The notes under the pieces: generated by a model
Database searches by the model: none
What the model saw: only the letters and a program-made list of their open reading frames with translations
Told to the model about the DNA's origin: nothing
Origin: an uncultured Flavobacteriales bacterium
GTDB taxonomy: Bacteria > Bacteroidota > Bacteroidia > Flavobacteriales_D > Crocinitomicaceae
Direction: 5' to 3'
Length of the DNA stretch: 32,907 nt
Assembly: GCA_903823565.1 (NCBI GenBank)
Contig: CAIJTF010000031.1
Span: 1-32,907 of the forward strand
Translations under genes and position numbers: made by a program
In this document: in pieces, positions 16,721 through 24,592 of the stretch
Layout of the letters: every line of letters starts with the position of its first letter
Numbering within the stretch: position 1 is the stretch's first letter

Positions 16721-16723
16721 TCC

Positions 16724-17785
16724 ATGTCACTTTTCTTAAAAGGTTTATTGTTTTTTGTAGGAACAGCTTTATGTACATTCGTTATTCAAGGAATATTGTT
16801 GCGCTTTGCCAGTACGCTTGGGATTCGGGAAGCACACTCCACGGAAATCCGCTGGAACAGAACATCAAAGCCTGCCCTTGGTGGTATCGCCATGTTTATT
16901 TCGCTTATTAGTGCTGTTTTCATCTTTTTAGTAACCCATCCAAACGAGAACATTTTTAGCAATTGGAAATTTGTTTTGTTCTTTTTAGGGATGTGCTTGG
17001 CCTTTTTAATGGGTTTGAGCGATGATGCATACAATACCAAACCACTGCTAAAACTATCGAGTCAAATTGTTTGTGGTGTATGTGTTTCCATGAGCGGCAC
17101 CCTGCTTCCCCTAACTTCCGTTGAATGGATGGATTTCTTGATTACTACCCTGTGGGTGGTCGGTATCATGAATTCAATCAATATGCTCGATAACATGGAT
17201 GGTATTAGTGCCAGTATCACGTTGAGCGCACTGCTATTTCTCATGCTTTTTTGCTTTTTTTTTAGTGGATTTTCACTGACCATTTATCCCCTTTTGGTGA
17301 TTGCCCTAATGGGTTCTCTGGTGAGTTTTCTGTTTTATAACTTCCCACCCTCACGAATCTTCATGGGTGATTCTGGCAGCCAATTAATCGGCTATTGCTT
17401 ATCCTTTTTTGTACTACATTTTCTGTGGAATAAAGGCGCAATAGGGTTTGTTTTTCCCAGGCATATTCTTTTTTACATTACGTTAAGTATATTGGCAGTA
17501 CCGTTCATTGATACCTTTACCGTTGTTTTCAACCGAATCCGGCGAGGCATTTCTCCCGCTAAAGGAGGAAAGGACCATACCACGCATGCCCTTTTCAATA
17601 AAGGGTTGAGCGAAAGAAGGGTATGGATAAGTTTCTTCGGTATTTCTGTGGTTATGGGCGCCATTGGAATGATAATAGGTCTGCTATTTAATTCCACCCA
17701 AAGCGACTTGGCCTTGTTGCCTTTCGTGCTCTTTTATGTTTTCTTTTATCGCTTGTTCCAAAATACGCAGAAGCTAATACCCTAA
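16724..17785 (+). CDS. WecA/TagO-like undecaprenyl-phosphate sugar-1-phosphate transferase
   Basis: A polytopic membrane enzyme of 353 residues in the MraY/WecA family that starts glycan assembly by moving an N-acetylhexosamine-1-phosphate from UDP to undecaprenyl phosphate. Motifs: HSTEIRWNRTSKPALGG, the Mg-binding GLSDD (D100, D101), NMLDNMDG (D156, D159), FMGDSGSQLIGY (near 217), and a cytoplasmic loop with KGGKDHTTHAL near the C-terminus. About ten hydrophobic helices are visible. It starts 3 bases after rfbC and ends the exopolysaccharide operon. The His-rich loop has D-H-T-T-H where many homologues have D-H-x-H-H; donor specificity is undetermined. Confidence 0.92.
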   Translation: MSLFLKGLLFFVGTALCTFVIQGILLRFASTLGIREAHSTEIRWNRTSKPALGGIAMFISLISAVFIFLVTHPNENIFSNWKFVLFFLGMCLAFLMGLSDDAYNTKPLLKLSSQIVCGVCVSMSGTLLPLTSVEWMDFLITTLWVVGIMNSINMLDNMDGISASITLSALLFLMLFCFFFSGFSLTIYPLLVIALMGSLVSFLFYNFPPSRIFMGDSGSQLIGYCLSFFVLHFLWNKGAIGFVFPRHILFYITLSILAVPFIDTFTVVFNRIRRGISPAKGGKDHTTHALFNKGLSERRVWISFFGISVVMGAIGMIIGLLFNSTQSDLALLPFVLFYVFFYRLFQNTQKLIP

Positions 17786-17835
17786 GCCAACTGGCGATAG
17801 AATGTGAATCTTTCCATAAAGCGATAAACGGATCC

Positions 17836-17861
17836 TAGCTTTTCAAAACCAGTAAAAGCTA
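17836..17861. repeat. Inverted repeat 1, 8-bp arms
   Basis: TAGCTTTT and AAAAGCTA pair perfectly across a 10-base loop, 51 bases after the WecA-like stop. There is no T tract directly after the stem, so it is a weak terminator candidate and more likely a processing or stabilising stem. Confidence 0.5.
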
Positions 17862-17974
17862 CAAAGCCAAATCAAACCGTTTACATAATTTTTTTCAAAC
17901 TGGATAAAAATAAAGAGCCTTCCTTAATACTGGATTTCCGAGAAAGGATTACTAGCAATTTTTACCATTAATCA

Positions 17975-17999
17975 TTGCGTATCATGTTCCATTACGCAA
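17975..17999. repeat. Inverted repeat 2, 7-bp arms
   Basis: TTGCGTA and TACGCAA pair perfectly across 11 bases (25 bp overall). Arms of this size, with a centre spacing near two helical turns, could serve a dimeric regulator; an RNA hairpin is the alternative. Confidence 0.45.
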
Positions 18000-18014
18000 G
18001 GGACTACATTTAGA

Positions 18015-18049
18015 AAGGGAGCTGCTTTACAACATGTTTATTCTCCCTT
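18015..18049. repeat. Inverted repeat 3, 7-bp arms
   Basis: AAGGGAG and CTCCCTT pair perfectly around a 21-base loop, about 50 bases upstream of the uvrA -7 box. No U tract follows. Confidence 0.42.
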
Positions 18050-18100
18050 GAACCTTATACGTTAATGGTTGTTCAATATCCAGATTAGGATCAAGTTTTG

Positions 18101-18108
18101 TAGTTTTG
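18101..18108 (+). promoter_or_regulatory. Candidate -7 box for uvrA
   Basis: TAGTTTTG matches TAnnTTTG exactly. It would give a leader of roughly 60-65 bases before the uvrA ATG at 18178. No well-spaced -33 motif is evident. Confidence 0.45.
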
Positions 18109-18177
18109 TCCTAATTAAATCTCCTTACCAAAAGAACGTAACGCGCTGAATGAAAACCCGCACTTACCCCTTATTTC

Positions 18178-20985
18178 ATGGCTAAAGAATCGCCCATTGA
18201 AGTGCTGGGAGCGCGAACGCACAACCTTAAAAATGTTGATTTACGTTTCGATAAAAACCAGCTAATCGTTTTTACTGGTCTAAGCGGTAGTGGCAAGAGC
18301 AGTCTTGCTTTCGATACCATATTCGCGGAGGGACAGCGACGATACCTAGAGACGTTTTCCTCCTATGCCCGTCAATTTATCGGCTCGTTGGAACGCCCGG
18401 ATGTGGATAAAATTGATGGCCTTCCCCCCGTTATTTCTATTGAACAAAAAACAGTATCCAAGTCGCCAAGGTCTACCGTTGGAACGATCACGGAGTTGTA
18501 TGATTTTCTACGTTTATTGTATGCCCGCACTGCAACGGCTTATTCCATGCAAACGGGCAAACCCATGGTGCGCTATACCGATGAAGAAATCACCACCAAA
18601 ATAATTGAATCCTTCGCGGGTCACAAGATTGCCCTTTTGGCGCCCAAAGTTCGAGGTAGAAAAGGCCATTACAAGGAGTTGTTTGAACAATTCATTAAGC
18701 AAGGATACACCAAGGCTCGAATCGATGGCGTTGTCGTTGATCTCAAGCCAGGCATGCAATTAGATCGTTATAAAATCCACGACATTGAGGTTGTTATTGA
18801 TCGGTTATCGGCCACGGCAAGTGCTGCAGAGCGGATTCTTCAGTCGGTAACCTTAGCTTTAAAAATGGGCGATGGAATGATGTTGGTTTTAGACATAGAA
18901 CAAAACACCTCGCGCTATTTTAGTCGGTCTTTGATGTGTGAGGATTCCGGTATTTCTTATCCAAATCCTGAACCCAACTTATTTTCTTTCAACAGTCCTT
19001 ATGGCGCCTGCCCCCATTGCCAGGGTTTGGGAGAAATCTCGAACATTGCTTTAGATAAAGTAATGCCCGACCCATCGAAGTCCATTCACCAAGGTGGAAT
19101 TCTCCCGATTGGCCCCTACAAGTCGAATTGGCTGTTCGAAAAAATAGGAAGGATTGTTCAAGGATTTGGAAAATCCATTCGCACTCCGCTTTCGGAATTC
19201 AGTGAAATGGAAATTGCCCACCTCATGTATGGAAACGAGGACATGATGATTGAAGCGCAAGAGGCTCAAGACCGTTTCGAAGGGGTGGTACAATTTGTTT
19301 TAAAATACCAGGACGACGAAACCTCAGCCATGAGGCGCTGGGTAGAATCCTTTTTGGACAAAGGGCCCTGCTCAGTATGTAATGGATTCCGATTGAGACC
19401 CGAGGCCTTACATTTCAAAATCGGTAATAAACACCTTGGTGAAGTAGGTAAACTAGAATTAGGAGCGCTTTCTCTTTGGATAGAAGAAGCAGAAAAAGCC
19501 TTGAACGATCAACAGAAACAAATCGCTGAGGAAATATTTAAAGAGTTAAAATCACGAATTGGCTTCATCCTGAAAGTGGGATTGAATTACCTATCCTTGG
19601 ATCGGCCTGCCCGAACCTTATCCGGCGGGGAAGCCCAGCGCATTCGGTTGGCCACCCAAATTGGTACTGCGCTGATGAACGTGCTTTATATTTTGGACGA
19701 ACCTTCCATTGGCTTGCACCAGCGGGATAATCAAAAACTAATTCAATCCCTCAAAGAATTGCGCGATACGGGAAATACTGTATTGGTGGTGGAACACGAC
19801 AAAGACATGATTCTAGCCGCAGACTACGTGGTGGACATTGGACCAATGGCGGGGAAATTCGGTGGTGAGATTTCCTTCGCAGGGAATCAAAAAGCCTTAA
19901 GGAAGGCTCATACTTTAACCACCGATTACCTCAATGAAACAAAAACCATTGCCATTCCAAAGACCCGTCGTACCGGAAGCGGGAAGATGCTGACCTTGCG
20001 CGGTGCAAGTGGACATACTTTAAAAAAGGTGGATCTTACCATCCCATTGGAAACGTTTATTTGTGTAACGGGAGTTTCGGGAAGTGGAAAATCATCCCTA
20101 ATCAATGCGACCTTACTCCCCTTGCTGAAGGCAGCCCTTTATAAAAGTCCGGTTCGTCCCTTGCCCTATCAATCCATTGAAGGACTCGAGCATATTGACA
20201 AGGTCATTGAGATTGACCAGAGTCCGATTGGACGGACTCCAAGATCCAATCCTGCGACGTACACCAAGGTCTTTGATGAAATACGCAGCCTGTTCGCCAG
20301 CCTGCCAGAGGCCCAAATTCGGGGCTATAAACCCGGAAGATTCTCGTTCAACGTTAGCGGTGGAAAATGCGAAACGTGCAACGGAGGAGGACTGCGATTG
20401 ATCGAAATGAACTTTCTACCGGATGTTTACGTCACCTGTGAAAGTTGCCAAGGACAGCGGTACAATGAAGACACACTTTCCATTCGATACCGGGGAAAAT
20501 CCATATCGGATGTGCTTTCCTTTTCGATTTCTGAGGCCCATGAATTTTTCGACCATATCCCCAAAATAAAACGAATTTTAGGTACCTTGGAAAGCGTCGG
20601 AATGGGATACGTAACGTTGGGACAATCGGCTACCACCCTATCCGGAGGGGAAGCCCAGCGCGTTAAACTTGCCACGGAATTGGCCAAAAAATCCAGTGGA
20701 AAAACCATGTATTTATTGGATGAACCATCAACAGGATTGCACTTTGAGGACATACGGTTATTGTTGGAGGTCCTTCAGCGATTGGTGGATGAGGGAAATA
20801 CGGTATTGGTAATTGAGCATAATTTGGACATTATTAAATCCGCGGATTACCTCATCGATTTAGGACCAGAGGGCGGCCGAGGAGGAGGGAAAATAATAGG
20901 CGAAGGTAGCCCTGAAGCTTTTGTCAATAAATTCAGAACCCAATCGCATACTGCAAAATATTTGGGAGAGGAATTAGGATTGTAA
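18178..20985 (+). CDS. uvrA: Excinuclease ABC subunit A
   Basis: UvrA is the ATPase damage sensor of nucleotide excision repair. The 935 residues hold two ABC modules: Walker A at 34-42 (GLSGSGKSS) and near 631 (GVSGSGKSS), and signatures TLSGGEAQR near 480 and near 820, each followed by a Walker B-type D-E-P-S motif. The second zinc module is complete (C731-x2-C734 and a later CESC). The first zinc-finger region keeps only C278-P-H-C281 and a lone cysteine in MCEDSG, so it may not bind zinc; I recall similar forms in other Bacteroidota. It is probably monocistronic, with its own promoter and a long upstream non-coding region. Confidence 0.98.
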   Translation: MAKESPIEVLGARTHNLKNVDLRFDKNQLIVFTGLSGSGKSSLAFDTIFAEGQRRYLETFSSYARQFIGSLERPDVDKIDGLPPVISIEQKTVSKSPRSTVGTITELYDFLRLLYARTATAYSMQTGKPMVRYTDEEITTKIIESFAGHKIALLAPKVRGRKGHYKELFEQFIKQGYTKARIDGVVVDLKPGMQLDRYKIHDIEVVIDRLSATASAAERILQSVTLALKMGDGMMLVLDIEQNTSRYFSRSLMCEDSGISYPNPEPNLFSFNSPYGACPHCQGLGEISNIALDKVMPDPSKSIHQGGILPIGPYKSNWLFEKIGRIVQGFGKSIRTPLSEFSEMEIAHLMYGNEDMMIEAQEAQDRFEGVVQFVLKYQDDETSAMRRWVESFLDKGPCSVCNGFRLRPEALHFKIGNKHLGEVGKLELGALSLWIEEAEKALNDQQKQIAEEIFKELKSRIGFILKVGLNYLSLDRPARTLSGGEAQRIRLATQIGTALMNVLYILDEPSIGLHQRDNQKLIQSLKELRDTGNTVLVVEHDKDMILAADYVVDIGPMAGKFGGEISFAGNQKALRKAHTLTTDYLNETKTIAIPKTRRTGSGKMLTLRGASGHTLKKVDLTIPLETFICVTGVSGSGKSSLINATLLPLLKAALYKSPVRPLPYQSIEGLEHIDKVIEIDQSPIGRTPRSNPATYTKVFDEIRSLFASLPEAQIRGYKPGRFSFNVSGGKCETCNGGGLRLIEMNFLPDVYVTCESCQGQRYNEDTLSIRYRGKSISDVLSFSISEAHEFFDHIPKIKRILGTLESVGMGYVTLGQSATTLSGGEAQRVKLATELAKKSSGKTMYLLDEPSTGLHFEDIRLLLEVLQRLVDEGNTVLVIEHNLDIIKSADYLIDLGPEGGRGGGKIIGEGSPEAFVNKFRTQSHTAKYLGEELGL

Positions 20986-21011
20986 AAGCAACAAGAAAGA
21001 ATTAATTTTTG

Positions 21012-21019
21012 TAATTTTG
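21012..21019 (+). promoter_or_regulatory. Candidate -7 box for trxA
   Basis: TAATTTTG is an exact TAnnTTTG match ending 28 bases before the trxA ATG, giving a short A-rich leader without a Shine-Dalgarno sequence. Confidence 0.5.
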
Positions 21020-21047
21020 TACTGAAAAAACCAAAATAAATAAACTC

Positions 21048-21368
21048 ATGGCACTAGAAATTACCGACGCAAATTTTGATGAACTGGTTTTAAAATCCGA
21101 TAAACCCGTTGTGGTTGACTTTTGGGCGGAATGGTGTGGTCCTTGCCGAATGATTGGACCGGTTATCGAAGAGCTTCACCACGAATATGAAGGTAAAGCA
21201 TTGGTAGGTAAGGTAAATGTAGATGCTAACATAGACGTTGCCGCGAAATTTGGCGTAAAAAGTATTCCAACCATCCTTTTCATCAAAAACGGCGAGGTGG
21301 TAGATAAGTCTGTTGGCGCGGTCCCTAAAGCTACGTTAGCTTCTAAACTGGATTCTCTCCTCAATTAA
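21048..21368 (+). CDS. trxA: Thioredoxin
   Basis: A 106-residue cytoplasmic thioredoxin that reduces protein disulfides with electrons from thioredoxin reductase. The active site is W29-C30-G-P-C33 in VVDFWAEWCGPC. The buried Asp (D24) precedes it, and the cis-proline loop SIPTILFIKNG follows. There is no signal peptide. The length and motif order are those of standard TrxA. An A-rich leader carries an exact -7 box, and a membrane-protein gene follows after 21 bases, with a hairpin between the two. Confidence 0.97.
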   Translation: MALEITDANFDELVLKSDKPVVVDFWAEWCGPCRMIGPVIEELHHEYEGKALVGKVNVDANIDVAAKFGVKSIPTILFIKNGEVVDKSVGAVPKATLASKLDSLLN

Positions 21369-21369
21369 T

Positions 21370-21388
21370 AAACGGCTTCTCGCTGTTT
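21370..21388 (+). promoter_or_regulatory. Hairpin abutting the start codon downstream of trxA
   Basis: AAACGGC (21370-21376) pairs with GCTGTTT (21382-21388) around TTCTC, giving 7 bp with one G-U pair. It begins one base after the trxA stop and ends one base before the next ATG (21390). It may reduce downstream translation, act as a weak attenuator, or stabilise the trxA message; the short U run lies inside the stem, so it is not a classical terminator. Confidence 0.45.
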
Positions 21389-21389
21389 C

Positions 21390-22064
21390 ATGAATACCTT
21401 CCTTCGCAGGCTGAAATACTACGGAATCGGCTTTGGAATTGGCCTTCTTTTTGTTTTTTTTATTTTTAAGCAAAAGGGTTGTTCTTGGACGCCAGGTAAT
21501 CGCGTAAAGGAAGCGGTTTTAAATCGTATTATCGTAGCGGATTCGCTCGATTTAGCGTTTTTAAAGGGGCAAAAAATAAGCGCTGCCGGCGTTAGAACCC
21601 TTGTTCAAAATTCCAGCATATCCTTTTCAGAAAGTGCAATTAAAGGAGATCGAAAAACCTACGTGCTTTTCGGCGAGCTCCCGAATGGTAAAAGCCTTAA
21701 ATACCTCATCACCCTGCACGATCAAGATTTTATGGTGGAGGTGGATTTTCTTCACAGCAATCCTGCCGCTTTTCAGCGTACCTTAAGGGAAGGCAAACCG
21801 CTGGTGTACAAGCCTCAAAAAAACTGGTTTCATGGCGCCTGGGACACCTATGGTATTGCAGGCTTTAAAGGAGCCGATGCCCCTGAAAAATTAACTTCGC
21901 TTTTCTTTTCAAAGGGGAGCATCGAACTGGCTTCTTCCTCGCGGAACGAAGCGAAACCCACCCACAGAATCATGGTTCCATACGAAGGTAAAACTATCGT
22001 ACTAACGGGGTTTTATTACCAGGAGAAAATAGAAGTTCAAGAAATGGGGTATCAAACTCCTTAA
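21390..22064 (+). CDS. Membrane-anchored DUF4258-like protein
   Basis: 224 residues. There is one N-terminal transmembrane helix (about 11-27) after a basic RRLKYY segment, so the rest may lie in the periplasm. Just after the helix comes KGCSWTPGNRVKEAVL, a block I recall from Bacteroidota proteins labelled DUF4258 (R-G-C-S-W-x-P-x-N-R-V). A compact alpha/beta part follows (FSESAIKGDRKTYVLFGEL, KYLITLHDQDFMVEVDFL). The C-terminal hundred residues have no recognised motif. No catalytic residues are evident and the function is unknown. It lies 21 bases downstream of trxA and may be co-transcribed, but the intervening hairpin touches its start. Confidence 0.65.
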   Translation: MNTFLRRLKYYGIGFGIGLLFVFFIFKQKGCSWTPGNRVKEAVLNRIIVADSLDLAFLKGQKISAAGVRTLVQNSSISFSESAIKGDRKTYVLFGELPNGKSLKYLITLHDQDFMVEVDFLHSNPAAFQRTLREGKPLVYKPQKNWFHGAWDTYGIAGFKGADAPEKLTSLFFSKGSIELASSSRNEAKPTHRIMVPYEGKTIVLTGFYYQEKIEVQEMGYQTP

Positions 22065-22127
22065 GGATTAAGCCTACATTGTTAATAAATCCCTTGTATC
22101 CCAAGTTTTCAACGCGCCTGAATGCAC

Positions 22128-22135
22128 TACATTTG
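22128..22135 (+). promoter_or_regulatory. Candidate -7 box for the lpxD operon
   Basis: TACATTTG matches TAnnTTTG exactly and ends 4 bases before the ATG at 22140. If used, translation must start at 22140 on a leaderless or nearly leaderless message, not at the in-frame ATG at 22122. Confidence 0.45.
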
Positions 22136-22139
22136 GCTT

Positions 22140-23186
22140 ATGGAATTTAGTGCACAGCAAATTGCAGCCCTCGTTTCCGGTGAGATTGTTGGTAATCCCG
22201 ATGTCTCCGTTCGCGGTGTTTCGAAAATCGAAGAAGGAACGCCTGGTACGCTGTCCTTCCTTTCCAATCCTAAATACGAGCCATTCATTTACCAAACCGG
22301 CTCCAGCATTTGTATTGTAAACCATACCTTTCAGCCCTCAAAGGATTTACCCCCCACCCTAACCCTCATTAAGGTGAGTGATGCCTACGCATGTTTTGCT
22401 AAGTTGCTCGAAGCGTATAGCCAGTCGAAACAAAAAGCTCCCGGAATCCACCCACAAGCGTACATACATTCCACCGCGAAAGTGGAAGACGATGTATATA
22501 TTGGTGCCTTTGTTTCTATCGGCGAAGGAGTGCATATTGGAAAAGGTGCGAGCATTTATTCGCACTGTTCAATTGGCGATCATTCCACGGTTGGTGAAGG
22601 TTCCACCCTCTTTGCGGGAGTCCATGTATACGATTCCATGGTTGTTGGAAAGCGTTGCATCCTACATGCTGGGGTTGTTATTGGTAGCGATGGTTTTGGA
22701 TTCGCTCCCGATGCAAATGGAGCCTACCAAAAGATTCCGCAAATTGGAAATGTGATCATTGAAGATGACGTAGAAATAGGCGCAAATACCACCATCGACC
22801 GAGCAACCATGGGTTCAACCATTATCCGAAGTGGGGTTAAAATCGATAATTTATGTCAGATTGCCCACAATGTAGTCATTGACGAACATACGGCAATTGC
22901 TGCCCAAGCGGGCATAGCCGGTTCCGCTAAATTAGGCAAGCACCTCATGGTTGGAGGGCAAGTAGGAATTAGTGGACACCTACACATTGCCGACGGAACA
23001 AAAATCGTTGCACAATCCGGGATTCCTTCATCTGTAAACGAATCCGACACCTTTATGGGGTCGCCCGCCATGCCTTTTAATGACTTTAAAAAAGCACACA
23101 TTGTATTTAGAAAATTACCGGAACTGAGAAGAGAAGTGACCAGACTAAACCAAGAAATAGAAGCACTAAAATCTACACTAAAGTGA
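22140..23186 (+). CDS. lpxD: UDP-3-O-acylglucosamine N-acyltransferase
   Basis: LpxD adds the N-linked hydroxyacyl chain in the third step of lipid A synthesis. The 348-residue protein has the N-terminal uridine-binding domain (SGEIVGNPDVSVRGVSKIEEG, TLSFLSNPKYEPF). A left-handed beta-helix of hexapeptide repeats follows (about 105-300), with the catalytic His in QIAHNVVID (H243) and GSDGFGFAPD nearby. A C-terminal helix (FRKLPELRREVTRLNQEI) completes the trimer. I start at 22140 (MEFSAQQI), in the family phase and just after the -7 box; an ATG six codons upstream is less likely. The stop overlaps the lpxC/fabZ start. Confidence 0.96.
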   Translation: MEFSAQQIAALVSGEIVGNPDVSVRGVSKIEEGTPGTLSFLSNPKYEPFIYQTGSSICIVNHTFQPSKDLPPTLTLIKVSDAYACFAKLLEAYSQSKQKAPGIHPQAYIHSTAKVEDDVYIGAFVSIGEGVHIGKGASIYSHCSIGDHSTVGEGSTLFAGVHVYDSMVVGKRCILHAGVVIGSDGFGFAPDANGAYQKIPQIGNVIIEDDVEIGANTTIDRATMGSTIIRSGVKIDNLCQIAHNVVIDEHTAIAAQAGIAGSAKLGKHLMVGGQVGISGHLHIADGTKIVAQSGIPSSVNESDTFMGSPAMPFNDFKKAHIVFRKLPELRREVTRLNQEIEALKSTLK

Positions 23187-24592
23187 ATATAAGTGAGAAA
23201 CAATGTACGATTCAATCCTCAGTTACCTTTATAGGGGTAGGATTGCATACTGGAGAGAAGGTGAACCTTGAAATATGTCCTGCTCCAGATAACCATGGAT
23301 ATAAATTTCAGCGAATAGACTTAGAGGGTCAACCGATAATACCAGCGGATGTAGACTTGGTCGTTTCCACTGAAAGGGGAACCACCTTGGAACACAAAGG
23401 AGCAAGGGTATATACGACGGAGCATGTGCTCGCGGCGCTTGTAGGGTGTGGGATTGATAACGCCTTAATTAAATTAGACGCACCAGAAATTCCCATCATG
23501 GACGGAAGTGCCCTTCCCTATGTGAAAGCTATAAACGAGGTTGGTATTCAAGAACAAACCGCAGAGCGCATTTATTTTGAATTAGAGGAAAACATTCCTT
23601 GGGAAGATTTGGAAAAGCAAATCGAGTTTCTAGCCATTCCCGATAAGGTGTATCGTTTGACGGTAATGGTGGACTACAATTCTCCCATTCTTGGAACACA
23701 ACATGCAAGCATGTACCATTTGGGCGAATTTAATACGGAAATTGCAGCTTGTAGAACGTTCGTTTTCTTGCGTGAACTCGAGTACTTAGCAACCCATAAT
23801 TTAATTAAAGGGGGCGATTTAGACAATGCCATTGTGTTGGTGGATCGCACCGATGTGACCAAGGAAGAATTAAGCCGCCTCGCAAAGTTGTTAGGCAAAG
23901 AGGATTTAAATATTTCTATCGAAGGCCTGGGCGTTTTGAACAGTTCCAAACTGCAGTATGAAAACGAACCGGCTCGGCACAAACTGTTGGACATCGTCGG
24001 AGACCTAGCACTCGTTGGTATGCCGATTAAAGCCCACATACTCGCTGCTAGGCCTGGCCATTCTGGAAACGTACGTTTCGCTAAAGTGCTCAAGGAACAA
24101 ATTAAAAAGCAACAACAAAAAGGCAAGTATTTTGACCTGACCAAAACGCCTGTTTATAGCATAACCGACATTGAAAAACTTTTGCCGCATCGCTACCCCT
24201 TTTTGCTGGTGGATAAAATCATGGAAATTCATGAGGAATCAATCGTTGGTGTTAAAAATGTCACATTGAACGAACCAATGTTTACGGGACATTTCCCCGG
24301 AAACCCCGTATTCCCCGGTGTTCTTCAAATTGAGGCCATGGCACAGGTCGGAGGAATTTTTGCTTTAAGCAAAGTTGAAGAACCGCATTTGTATTCAACG
24401 TATTTCATGAAAATTGACAAGGTTCGTTTCAAGGCTAAAATTATACCTGGGGACACCATAGTTTTCGAATTGCACTTATTATCACCCATCCGAAGAGGAC
24501 TTGTGGAAATGGCAGGTACGGCTTACGTTAACGGTAAAGTAGTAGCGGAAGCGGAAATGTTGGCCCAAGTCATTAAAGATAAGGAAGCATGA
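23183..24592 (+). CDS. lpxC/fabZ: Fused LpxC deacetylase / FabZ dehydratase
   Basis: A bifunctional protein of 469 residues. Residues 1 to about 320 are LpxC, the zinc UDP-3-O-acyl-GlcNAc deacetylase that commits lipid A synthesis, with GVGLHTGEKV, TTEHVLAAL (E80, zinc ligand H81), MDGSALPYV, AACRTFVFL and the late ARPGHSGN. After a KEQIKKQQQKGK linker, residues 325-469 are FabZ, the hydroxyacyl-ACP dehydratase, with LPHRYPFLLVDKI and catalytic H370 and E384 (GHFPGNPVFPGVLQIEAMAQ). The fusion is known in Bacteroidota and couples both users of hydroxyacyl-ACP. The start is a GTG forming a GTGA overlap with the lpxD stop; no in-frame ATG is nearby. The stop overlaps lpxA as ATGA. Confidence 0.97.
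   Translation: MNISEKQCTIQSSVTFIGVGLHTGEKVNLEICPAPDNHGYKFQRIDLEGQPIIPADVDLVVSTERGTTLEHKGARVYTTEHVLAALVGCGIDNALIKLDAPEIPIMDGSALPYVKAINEVGIQEQTAERIYFELEENIPWEDLEKQIEFLAIPDKVYRLTVMVDYNSPILGTQHASMYHLGEFNTEIAACRTFVFLRELEYLATHNLIKGGDLDNAIVLVDRTDVTKEELSRLAKLLGKEDLNISIEGLGVLNSSKLQYENEPARHKLLDIVGDLALVGMPIKAHILAARPGHSGNVRFAKVLKEQIKKQQQKGKYFDLTKTPVYSITDIEKLLPHRYPFLLVDKIMEIHEESIVGVKNVTLNEPMFTGHFPGNPVFPGVLQIEAMAQVGGIFALSKVEEPHLYSTYFMKIDKVRFKAKIIPGDTIVFELHLLSPIRRGLVEMAGTAYVNGKVVAEAEMLAQVIKDKEA

Larger units (their letters stand above)
17786..18177. other. 392-bp non-coding region between the polysaccharide operon and uvrA
   Basis: No credible coding frame was seen on either strand. The region holds three perfect inverted repeats (listed separately), a run of seven Ts at 17889-17895 without a GC-rich stem just before it, and a consensus -7 box near the uvrA end. 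It is the longest gene-free stretch in the window. It could contain a small RNA or regulator-binding sites; nothing identifies a known RNA family. Confidence 0.7.

Noticed and set aside
18150..18177. Earlier ATG (18150) upstream of uvrA as its start
   Set aside because: It is not in frame with uvrA, and the UvrA family begins at MAKESPIEVLGARTHNLKN.
23674..24144. Minus-strand open frame of 156 codons inside lpxC/fabZ
   Set aside because: It is a shadow frame opposite strongly conserved LpxC motifs; the translation is Ser/Leu/Cys-rich without recognisable features.
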